5,295 nt of DNA from Phycisphaerae bacterium (GTDB taxonomy: Bacteria; Planctomycetota; Phycisphaerae; Phycisphaerales; SM1A02), in contig JABJDN010000115.1 in NCBI GenBank assembly GCA_018665385.1, positions 1 through 5,295 on the forward strand. The letters run 5' to 3'. Under the pieces are notes generated by a model. It saw nothing but the letters and a program-made list of their open reading frames with translations, made no database searches and had not been told where the DNA came from. Position 1 is the first letter of the stretch. Every line of letters begins with the position of its first letter. A program made the position numbers and the translations under genes. Positions 1-5,295 of the stretch are shown piece by piece.

Positions 1-1173
1 AGCACCAGCGTATTTTTTCCCATCTACCCTGAACGAAACACCCGTTGCAATTTTTGAACCTTCGACCATAGACTTATACAAGCGACCAGTTTTCCCGTTT
101 AAAACACCAGCCATAATTTCTAGTGCAAAACCATCTTTATGGCTCGCGGGAACTGCGTGGTATCGAACCTCCACCTCTGATTGTGCGTCTACAATCGCAA
201 CCATTCTTTGTGGGGCGTGTTGATTGGGCTCAATTGTTGGAACAGCGGGGGGTGGAGTTAATCCAGGCTCAAGTGCACCAAAATACTCAATAATCATTGC
301 TTTGGTTTTTTCTAGATCAAAATCCCCTACAACTACCCCAACTAGGTTACTTGGTTGGTAATACGTATCAAAATAAGACTGGGCACCCTCAAGCGTGTAA
401 CTATTCAAATCACTTGGCCAACCAATTACCGGCCAAGAATACGGCGACGCTTGCCAGAACATAGAGTTGAATTGTTCTTGGAACACACCTGTGGGCGTAG
501 AATCTGTACGCATGCGTCTTTCTTCGTGCACCACATCTCGTTCAGAGAAGAACTCTCTAAACACACTATTTGCAAGCCGATCGGATTCAAGCCAGCACCA
601 CAACTCTAATTTGTTTGCGGGTAGTTGGTTTATATAAAAAGTAACATCTTCTGATGTAAACGCGTTCATCCCAACAGCACCCTCGCCTTGATAAAGGGTA
701 TCGAGTTCGTTTTTTACGACAACACTCTGGTGATCCTCCATCAGCTTCTTTAACTCGATTCGAAGCGAAGCAAGTTGGGGGGTATCATTTTTTTCGTCCC
801 AAGGGTCGTTTATCTCGCCACGCCTAAATTTATCGTACTGCTCTGTCCAGATTATTGAGAGCATGTGGTTCCGAACACTACTTTCTGCATCAATAAATTC
901 AAGGTCCTTAACAGGGTCATTAGTGCCTATTTTGTTTGTACCCTTAAACATAAGGTGTTCAAAAAAGTGGCTAATACCAGTAATTCCAGGCCGCTCGTTG
1001 ACAGACCCCACCTTTGCAACCCAACCTACAGCCACGCTGTTTTTTTCTTCACTGCGCTCCAAAAGAATAAACTTCATTCCATTTTCTAATGTGAATACAG
1101 TGGGCCGAACCTGGGCAGAAGCACACGGTGCTACTACCAAAAAAAGAATGGTTGAAAACAATAGATTTTTCAT
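1..1173 (-). CDS. Secreted M16 (insulinase-like) zinc metallopeptidase, N-terminal 391 residues, C-terminus off the left edge
   Basis: Predicted zinc endopeptidase of family M16, exported to the periplasm or outside, where such enzymes degrade peptides or process proteins. Seen: the first 20 residues form a signal peptide (MKNLL start, hydrophobic core, cleavage after CASA before QVRP). The inverted zinc motif HFFEH is at residues 69-73 (His69, His73 ligands; Glu72 catalytic), followed by LMFKGT. The conserved NAFTSEDVTFY segment is at 170-180, and SERDVVHEERRMR at 210-222 supplies the third zinc ligand, most likely Glu218. The second half-domain begins near YYQPSNLVGVVVGDFD (271-286). About 97 residues separate the zinc motif from NAFTS, longer than the roughly 26 of mitochondrial processing peptidase; this matches a long-insert bacterial M16 subgroup. 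The start is fixed by an upstream GGAG and the signal peptide. Divergent from rsmJ. The specific substrate is unknown. The family call is very secure; the gene is truncated only by the window edge. Confidence 0.95.
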   Translation of the reverse strand, partial: MKNLLFSTILFLVVAPCASAQVRPTVFTLENGMKFILLERSEEKNSVAVGWVAKVGSVNERPGITGISHFFEHLMFKGTNKIGTNDPVKDLEFIDAESSVRNHMLSIIWTEQYDKFRRGEINDPWDEKNDTPQLASLRIELKKLMEDHQSVVVKNELDTLYQGEGAVGMNAFTSEDVTFYINQLPANKLELWCWLESDRLANSVFREFFSERDVVHEERRMRTDSTPTGVFQEQFNSMFWQASPYSWPVIGWPSDLNSYTLEGAQSYFDTYYQPSNLVGVVVGDFDLEKTKAMIIEYFGALEPGLTPPPAVPTIEPNQHAPQRMVAIVDAQSEVEVRYHAVPASHKDGFALEIMAGVLNGKTGRLYKSMVEGSKIATGVSFRVDGKKYAGA

Positions 1174-1181
1174 AACGGCTA

Positions 1182-1185
1182 CTCC
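1182..1185 (-). promoter_or_regulatory. Ribosome binding site of the M16 peptidase gene
   Basis: On the minus strand GGAG lies 8 nt before the ATG at 1173-1171. This spacing supports that start, which also gives a complete signal peptide. Confidence 0.7.
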
Positions 1186-1200
1186 AAAAAGAAGTGGGTG

Positions 1201-1207
1201 TAAAATA
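1201..1207. promoter_or_regulatory. Possible overlapping -10 elements of the divergent M16 and rsmJ promoters
   Basis: The gap between the two divergent start codons is only 42 bp, so both promoters must lie in it or extend into the genes. On the plus strand TAAAAT (1201-1206) could be the -10 of rsmJ, placing the transcript start within a few bases of its ATG at 1216. On the minus strand TATTTT (1207-1202) could be the -10 of the peptidase gene, leaving a leader of about 20 nt that includes its GGAG. No good -35 box is visible at the expected spacing on either strand, so this is a weak call by position and -10 similarity only. Confidence 0.3.
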
Positions 1208-1215
1208 CTCTTAGT

Positions 1216-1992
1216 ATGTCATCCATAGACACAAGACAGGGCAGTGTACAGCACCCGCGGCGGGTTGCGGTGGTTGTTGAGACAGATAACCCCCGGCTAA
1301 TTAAAGAATCTAAAAACATTCTTCAACACATAAAAACAACCACACAACCAGGTGACGTTACGTTGCGCTTTGGTGAACGCGGTGTAGAACTACATAGCTC
1401 AAACCAGACCCACAAAAAAGGACAACGTGTAGATTTTTTACCAATTGTGCATGGTGTTCGAACCCTATCTAAAAAACAACCATTACCAAAAGCGATTGGT
1501 CCATACACATCCGTAGTAGACGCAACAGCTGGCTTTGGTATGGACGCGTGTAGACTTGCACTATTGGGATTCAGTGTTACAGCGATAGAACAGTCACCCA
1601 TTGTTTCCGCAATGCTACGCGATGGTATATGGAGAGCAATGGAAAACAGCACGGCGAAAAAATTATTACAAGACAACCTGCGGTTTGTTGAATCAAACGC
1701 AATAGACTATATGAATAACCACAGCCCAGATGTTATTTACATTGACCCAATGTTCCCCCCAAAAAAGAAGAAAAGCGCCCTGCCACCAGGGCACATTCAA
1801 ATGCTTCAAGCGGTAGTTGGGTTCGACGATGTTGAAGCCACCAGTTCACTTTTTCAAACCGCGTTACGTTCGGCTACCAAAAGAATTGTAGTAAAGCGAC
1901 CCACCGAAGCACCCTGCACCGGCGAAAACCCAATTGCGCTGTACAAAAGTAAACTGGTTCGATACGAAGTGTACGCACCTTTTTCAAAATAG
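1216..1992 (+). CDS. rsmJ: 16S rRNA (guanine(1516)-N2)-methyltransferase RsmJ
   Basis: Cytoplasmic class I SAM-dependent methyltransferase. The E. coli member methylates N2 of G1516 in 16S rRNA of the small ribosomal subunit. Seen: SAM-binding motif I VVDATAGFGMDA at residues 100-111; an acidic residue after strand 2 in IEQSP (Glu125); the RsmJ signature YIDPMFPPKKKKSA at 175-188, which closely matches YLDPMFPHKQKSA remembered from E. coli RsmJ; and IVVKRP at 224-229. The N-terminal 95 residues match the family's variable front part, including a GVELHSS-like segment before the core. Length is 258 residues against about 250 in E. coli, so it is complete. ATG 1216 is the first start after an in-frame TAA at 1201. 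No Shine-Dalgarno sequence precedes it, so the message may be nearly leaderless. It ends with TAG just before a hairpin terminator. The family is best known from Gammaproteobacteria, which makes its presence here notable if the host is a planctomycete. Confidence 0.9.
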   Translation: MSSIDTRQGSVQHPRRVAVVVETDNPRLIKESKNILQHIKTTTQPGDVTLRFGERGVELHSSNQTHKKGQRVDFLPIVHGVRTLSKKQPLPKAIGPYTSVVDATAGFGMDACRLALLGFSVTAIEQSPIVSAMLRDGIWRAMENSTAKKLLQDNLRFVESNAIDYMNNHSPDVIYIDPMFPPKKKKSALPPGHIQMLQAVVGFDDVEATSSLFQTALRSATKRIVVKRPTEAPCTGENPIALYKSKLVRYEVYAPFSK

Positions 1993-2001
1993 AATCCAAT
2001 A

Positions 2002-2034
2002 AAAAAACCACAAGCAAGATGCCTGTGGTTTTTT
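2002..2034. terminator. Bidirectional intrinsic terminator between rsmJ and tRNA-Ala
   Basis: The left arm, A6 then CCACA (2002-2012), is complementary to TGTGG then T6 (2024-2034). A short inner GC pair (2014-2015 with 2021-2022) closes the loop further. Read on the plus strand, the hairpin ends in a T run 10-40 bp after the rsmJ stop. Read on the minus strand, it ends in the T run complementary to 2001-2007, right after the tRNA 3' end. It can therefore end both convergent transcripts. Confidence 0.85.
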
Positions 2035-2036
2035 AA

Positions 2037-2109
2037 TGGAGCGTACCGGGCTCGAACCGGTAACCTCTGCCTTGCAAAGGCAGCGCTCTCCCAATTGAGC
2101 TAACGCCCC
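2037..2109 (-). tRNA. tRNA-Ala, anticodon UGC
   Basis: The minus strand folds into a complete 73-nt cloverleaf. The acceptor stem is GGGGCGT with ACGCTCC and discriminator A73. The D arm is GCTC/GAGC with an 8-nt loop. The anticodon arm is CTGCC-TTTGCAA-GGCAG, with the anticodon TGC at 2076-2074. The variable loop is 5 nt, and the T arm is ACCGG-TTCGAGC-CCGGT. The G3:U70 wobble pair, the main identity element for alanyl-tRNA synthetase, is present. The 3' CCA is not encoded (the template continues TTAAAAAA), so CCA must be added by the nucleotidyltransferase. The tRNA decodes GCN alanine codons, chiefly GCA and GCG. No clear promoter is visible just upstream. It may be transcribed alone or by read-through from the SH3-domain gene 103 nt upstream on the same strand. 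Confidence 0.97.
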
Positions 2110-2212
2110 GAGTACTCCCATAATCCAATTCTGTAAAAAGGGTGGGGAGGAAAACTCCTAATGCGAGGATCGGTTGGGAGTCTGAAGGTGACCAACACAT
2201 TCGGAAGGGGGA

Positions 2213-3499
2213 CTATTGTATATCAGGTGTGACTGTTGCGGTAGTGGGTGAGAGAATATCAAATCGAGTTGCCTCTACAACATTCACCCTCCAGTTAGGG
2301 TTCCAGGTTGTTTTCCCTACAATACCAACGGATTGTCCAACAAGGCCTGAAAGTTCCCAATCCTCATTTGCAGGCAAATAACCAAGTGTTCTGCCAGATT
2401 TTCCGTTCTGAACACGGTACATAAAGGGTCGAAGCCGACCATCAAAGGTGTTTGAAAGTGTCAAGGTGCCCACGAGTGCATAATCACCAAACATCGACAT
2501 TACTGAGCGATATTCAGACACATCATCAGAACCCTGAATTAAATTCGCTCTGAGCAATTCAATACGAGTTCGTTGTTCTTGTAGACCAGACCAAACTCGA
2601 AGTTGTTTAATTCTATTTCCAGCAATTTGTTGCACAACTAAATCCTCGTATTGTTCTAGAAGTAGCTCGGCGTACATGTCTTCAAGTGGAGCAACCTCCG
2701 CACCCATTACCGGTTCGGCTGTGATTTTTTTCCATGCCGCCTCGAGTTCGACAAGGCTAAGCGGTTCTAGATTTGTTGATTCATCTACGAGCACAACCTC
2801 TTCAACGACCATAATGTTTTCGTCATCGCAATCTTCACCCTCAGTGAAAACACCTGTTTCTGCTGTTGCATCAGTTAACACTAGAGCGACTTCTGTAAGG
2901 TCCGTGGCTTCTTCAAAATCAACGCCATAAAACATCGCGGTTTGCTCTGGTGTTGCCTTTGTAATAACAGCACTATTAATCCAACCAACAGAAGCTTTAG
3001 GTAAAGCAACAGTGTGCACAATATACGACTCTCTATGCAGTGTTCCGGGCTCTGTAACTATAGTTTCAAGAATTTCAACCTGTTGGCCATTTTGCAGCCG
3101 GCTCACTGGTCGCCAAGAGCGATAAAGTTCGTCTGATTCAATGTTTTTTGCTAACACTTCAATTTCACCCATTGCTGTACCAATGTTGTCTTTTGTTTCA
3201 AAGACGCTGGTTTCGCTTGCTGGGTATTTGATATAGCCAATGGTGTTATCAAAGATAGGGCCGGTGGCGTCTACCTTCATCCAGTCTTGCCTCATTCCAC
3301 GAACAACAACAAAATCTCCGTTGTTTGCATCAGCAATACCATAATAACTATCGTTTGCGCCGCAACGCACAGTGGACTCAGTTGTGACAACACCAACCCA
3401 GGTTGGTTCTGTCTCAGCCACTTCTTGTGCTAAGAGTGCGGTTGTGGGTACAACCAGTGCTGTTAATAAAGTGGTAACAATATGTAGATTTAGTGGCAT
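2213..3499 (-). CDS. Exported SH3-domain protein of unknown function (tandem SH3-like domains, acidic linker, C-terminal beta domain)
   Basis: I do not recognise a named gene. Numbering from the chosen start gives 428 residues. Residues 1-25 are a signal peptide (hydrophobic core about 6-19, cleavage near LLAQ-EVAE), so the protein is probably periplasmic. Residues about 34-95 resemble a bacterial SH3 domain (VGVVTTESTVRCG at 35-47, GDFVVVRG at 61-68, IGYIKYP at 87-93). Residues about 110-182 look like a second one (LQNGQQVEILET, GWINSAVI). Residues about 197-245 are strongly acidic, and 245-322 are predicted helical by composition. Residues about 338-416 form a beta-rich module (LVGTLTLSNTFDGRLRPFMYRV, GYLPANEDWEL, VGIVG, RVNVVEATRFDIL). 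Only two cysteines are present, Cys46 and Cys224. SH3-like domains often bind cell-wall peptides or partner proteins, but no catalytic domain is visible. The AGGAGG spacing favours the second of two adjacent ATGs (3499-3497). It is transcribed divergently from the TolC gene. The overall architecture recalls planctomycete envelope proteins. Confidence 0.8.
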   Translation of the reverse strand: MPLNLHIVTTLLTALVVPTTALLAQEVAETEPTWVGVVTTESTVRCGANDSYYGIADANNGDFVVVRGMRQDWMKVDATGPIFDNTIGYIKYPASETSVFETKDNIGTAMGEIEVLAKNIESDELYRSWRPVSRLQNGQQVEILETIVTEPGTLHRESYIVHTVALPKASVGWINSAVITKATPEQTAMFYGVDFEEATDLTEVALVLTDATAETGVFTEGEDCDDENIMVVEEVVLVDESTNLEPLSLVELEAAWKKITAEPVMGAEVAPLEDMYAELLLEQYEDLVVQQIAGNRIKQLRVWSGLQEQRTRIELLRANLIQGSDDVSEYRSVMSMFGDYALVGTLTLSNTFDGRLRPFMYRVQNGKSGRTLGYLPANEDWELSGLVGQSVGIVGKTTWNPNWRVNVVEATRFDILSPTTATVTPDIQ

Positions 3500-3505
3500 C
3501 ATCGG

Positions 3506-3511
3506 CCTCCT
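3506..3511 (-). promoter_or_regulatory. Ribosome binding site that decides the SH3-protein start
   Basis: The minus strand has a perfect AGGAGG. Two ATGs follow back to back: the first (3502-3500) is only 3 nt away, while the second (3499-3497) is 6 nt away and is the better-spaced start. Either start gives the same signal peptide plus or minus one Met. Confidence 0.75.
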
Positions 3512-3548
3512 CGACTTCCGTGTTTCGTAGGACGTGTAACTAATGGTG

Positions 3549-3577
3549 AGAGTATCCTTCTTTGCACTCTCTAGCAA
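3549..3577 (-). promoter_or_regulatory. Possible promoter of the SH3-domain gene
   Basis: On the minus strand TTGCTA (3577-3572) could be a -35 box. Either GATACT or the offset TACTCT around 3556-3549 could be the -10, at spacing 15 or 17. Matches to consensus are partial. It would give a leader of about 40 nt containing the AGGAGG, and it overlaps the divergent TolC promoter. Confidence 0.25.
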
Positions 3578-3590
3578 CCTCTCTGATAAT
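3562..3590 (+). promoter_or_regulatory. Sigma70-type promoter of the TolC-family gene
   Basis: TTGCAC (3562-3567) and GATAAT (3585-3590) are separated by exactly 17 bp, a near-consensus housekeeping promoter. Transcription would start near 3597-3601, leaving only about 4-8 nt before the ATG at 3605, too short for a Shine-Dalgarno site. None is present. Confidence 0.55.
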
Positions 3591-3604
3591 GGTATTCTTC
3601 ATAC

Positions 3605-5295
3605 ATGTGTAAATTTTTTATTAAACCCACGGTCTTATCACTCGTTTTTTTAGAATTAGGGTGTTCAACACCTTTTAAAGAGTCCACCGGGCAAATCGAC
3701 CCGGGAACACCCTCTTCTGCAACACAGGAAGCCCAGGACGGTGAATTTCTACCATTGAAAACAATTACACTTCCGTTTGAGCACAAATCAACCGTAGAAC
3801 AATCGCTAGAGAACCGCATGGAAGAGATTGAACTTCTAGTCCCAGCAAGGCCGGGCGACGGGTGGGAGGTTGACCTTGGAATAAACTTGTTACAACAGAA
3901 AGCAGAAAAACATGGACTTACCCTAGAAAACGCCGTGGCACTCACGCTTAGTAACAATTTGGATATCCAAATAGCAACCCTAACACCAGAGATTTCAGAA
4001 CAAGACGTTATCGAAGCAGAGGCAGCATTTGATTTTGTGTTTGGCGCAAGTTTGAATTCTCAAAAAACAAAAAGACCACAGCAACAAGTTGTTGTTGGCG
4101 GTATAGCGACCTCAACAAGTGAGTCTAGCGCAAACACTCTTGACGGAGACGCTTCGCTTTCAACACTTTTAACCAGTGGTGGATCGCTTACAATTTCAAC
4201 CGATGTGACGAGAACGAACAACCAGTCACCCGACACACAGCTCACCCCAAATCCAGCCTGGCAAACAATTGGAACCTTAGATTTTACACAGCCGCTTCTG
4301 CGCAACTTTGGTGACACAATAACTCTTGCACAAATACGCTTAAAAGAAATTTCACACAATCAAAGTAAAGAAGACTTACAAGAAACACTGAATATAAGCA
4401 TAGCATCAACAGAAAGAGCGTATCTAGAACTAGCCCTGCAGTGGAAGGTGTTGCAAGTAAAAAACTGGCTTCTTGAGCAGGGGGAACAAGTAGTTAACAT
4501 CCTAGATTTACGTCGCTCGTACGATACTGGTGAAGCAGATTACGCCCAAGCTGTAGCAACAGTGCAACAACGAAAAGCAGATGTAATAACACAACAGGCC
4601 AGGGTGCAAGAGTCTTCCGACACACTAAAAAACCTTATCAATTCTGAAGAATACTCTCTACACTCAGAAACAGTCATTCAACCGATTGGTGTCATTGAAG
4701 CGTCGCCTATTATCCTTTCTCCGAGGCAAGCGATAGTAACCGCGCTTGAAAACAGACCAGATATTAAAAAACTATTGCTCTCGATTAAGGCGGAGTCGAT
4801 ACAAGTAGATGTTGCCGACAATGCCAGAATGCCCAAGTTAGACATGCAAGCGCAAATGGCGTTTTATGGATTAGCCGGAAGCGCGGGCGACGGGTATCAA
4901 GAAGTGTTTGACACCGACTTCATAAATTATATAGCAGGCCTCTCGTTTGAAGTTCCACTTGGAAACAGAGCGGCCGAAGCCGGATACACATCTGCTAGAC
5001 TTCAAAAAATGCGTGCAATTGCCACGTATAAAAATGGAATTCAAAACGCCACCGTTGAAGTAAAAAAATCTGTTCGAAACGTCCTTACAAATGCAGAGCT
5101 TATTCACGCAAACAAAGCTTACAGGCTTGCTCAAACAGAGAACCTTCGTGCCCTTTCTGTTGAAGAAGAAACGATGGCGGGATTAAGCCCAACATTTCTA
5201 AACCTAAAACTACAGACACAGTCTGGACTAGCGAACGCTAGGATTGCAGAATTTACATCGATCATTAACTACAACAAATCTATTGTTGATTTGTA
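3605..5295 (+). CDS. TolC-family outer-membrane efflux protein, 563 codons, C-terminus off the right edge
   Basis: The frame from ATG 3605 is open to the window end with no stop. It encodes an outer-membrane factor of the TolC/OEP type, the trimeric channel through which RND, ABC or type I systems export substrates across the outer membrane. Seen: a hydrophobic N-terminus ending in LELGC (Cys20), suggesting lipidation as in OprM-like members, although Glu at -3 departs from the usual lipobox. A long charged spacer (21-104) follows. The first OEP half opens with LTLENAVALTLSNNLDIQIA (105-124) and has FTQPLLRNFG at 227-236 and long coiled-coil helices at about 250-345. The second half opens with ALENRPDIKKL (380-390) and has LSFEVPLGNRAAEAG at 446-460 and helices at about 462-560. 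It stops at INYNKSIVDL, close to the usual end of the OEP domain, so probably only a short tail is missing. The in-frame TAA at 3587 makes this the first ATG. Partner pump genes are not in the window and may lie downstream. Confidence 0.92.
   Translation, partial: MCKFFIKPTVLSLVFLELGCSTPFKESTGQIDPGTPSSATQEAQDGEFLPLKTITLPFEHKSTVEQSLENRMEEIELLVPARPGDGWEVDLGINLLQQKAEKHGLTLENAVALTLSNNLDIQIATLTPEISEQDVIEAEAAFDFVFGASLNSQKTKRPQQQVVVGGIATSTSESSANTLDGDASLSTLLTSGGSLTISTDVTRTNNQSPDTQLTPNPAWQTIGTLDFTQPLLRNFGDTITLAQIRLKEISHNQSKEDLQETLNISIASTERAYLELALQWKVLQVKNWLLEQGEQVVNILDLRRSYDTGEADYAQAVATVQQRKADVITQQARVQESSDTLKNLINSEEYSLHSETVIQPIGVIEASPIILSPRQAIVTALENRPDIKKLLLSIKAESIQVDVADNARMPKLDMQAQMAFYGLAGSAGDGYQEVFDTDFINYIAGLSFEVPLGNRAAEAGYTSARLQKMRAIATYKNGIQNATVEVKKSVRNVLTNAELIHANKAYRLAQTENLRALSVEEETMAGLSPTFLNLKLQTQSGLANARIAEFTSIINYNKSIVDL

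Noticed and set aside
863..1228. Open frames on the plus strand at 355-609, 863-1228 and 865-1089
   Set aside because: They lie opposite the M16 peptidase, whose zinc motif and signal peptide establish the minus strand as coding. Their translations show no family features.
1323..1676. Minus-strand open frame inside rsmJ
   Set aside because: It is antisense to a clear methyltransferase core, and its Cys- and Ser-rich translation is typical of a shadow frame.
2110..2117. Palindrome GAGTACTC directly abutting the tRNA 5' end
   Set aside because: It could suggest an integration or processing site, but there is no second copy, no integrase and no partial tRNA duplicate in the window.
2146..2158. 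Small hairpin GGAG-GAAAA-CTCC, followed on the minus strand by CCACCC and five Ts, as a terminator for the SH3 gene
   Set aside because: The stem is only 4 bp and the T run is displaced by several bases, too weak for an intrinsic terminator.
2173..2196. Inverted repeat GTTGG...CCAAC in the tRNA upstream gap
   Set aside because: It is a 5-bp stem with a 14-nt loop, no U tract and no flanking match. This is expected by chance.
2676..2930. Plus-strand open frames at 2142-2381 and 2676-2930
   Set aside because: They are antisense to the SH3-domain gene or overlap its end. The second is a Ser/Thr repeat produced by the acidic linker read backwards.
3500..3577. Longer start for the SH3-domain protein at 3577
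   Set aside because: It would add 26 mostly polar residues before the signal peptide and bury the perfect AGGAGG inside the coding region. It also overlaps the divergent promoter.
3571..3957. Minus-strand open frames at 3571-3957, 4060-4359 and 4871-5134
   Set aside because: All are antisense to the TolC-family frame, which is continuous from 3605 to the window end and carries family motifs throughout.

Overview
This window is an ordinary-looking stretch of bacterial chromosome carrying four protein genes and one tRNA. Two of the protein genes are cut by the window edges. Base composition is moderate. The organism is a Gram-negative-type (diderm) bacterium, because the window encodes a TolC-family outer-membrane factor and two other exported envelope proteins. 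Sequence character points by inference to Planctomycetota, possibly Phycisphaerae. The pointers are the long-insert M16 peptidase, the tandem SH3-like envelope protein with a distinctive C-terminal domain, and the style of the TolC N-terminus. This placement rests on remembered family resemblance, not on a search.

Layout, left to right. Positions 1-1173 (minus strand) hold the N-terminal 391 codons of a secreted M16 (insulinase-like) zinc metallopeptidase whose C-terminus lies beyond the left edge. A 42-bp divergent gap follows, then rsmJ (1216-1992, plus), a 16S rRNA guanine-N2 methyltransferase. A strong bidirectional hairpin terminator (2002-2034) separates rsmJ from a convergent tRNA-Ala(UGC) gene (2037-2109, minus). 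The gap at 2110-2212 has no gene. Positions 2213-3499 (minus) encode an exported protein of 428 residues with two SH3-like domains, an acidic linker, a helical region and a beta-rich C-terminal domain. A divergent intergenic region (3500-3604) carries a good sigma70-type promoter for the last gene. That gene, a TolC-family outer-membrane efflux protein, starts at 3605 and is open to the right edge (563 codons, no stop).

The genes do not form one pathway. Two concern translation (rsmJ, tRNA-Ala) and three concern the cell envelope or secretion. They sit in alternating orientation with short divergent or convergent gaps, so each is probably its own transcription unit, apart from possible read-through of the SH3 gene into the tRNA. 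The two minus-strand exported proteins have clear Shine-Dalgarno sequences. The two plus-strand genes have none, and both appear to start almost at their mRNA 5' ends. I saw no mobile element, CRISPR array, phage gene or convincing new system. The most interesting points are the RsmJ homologue in an apparently non-gammaproteobacterial setting, the near-leaderless starts, and the uncharacterised SH3-domain protein.
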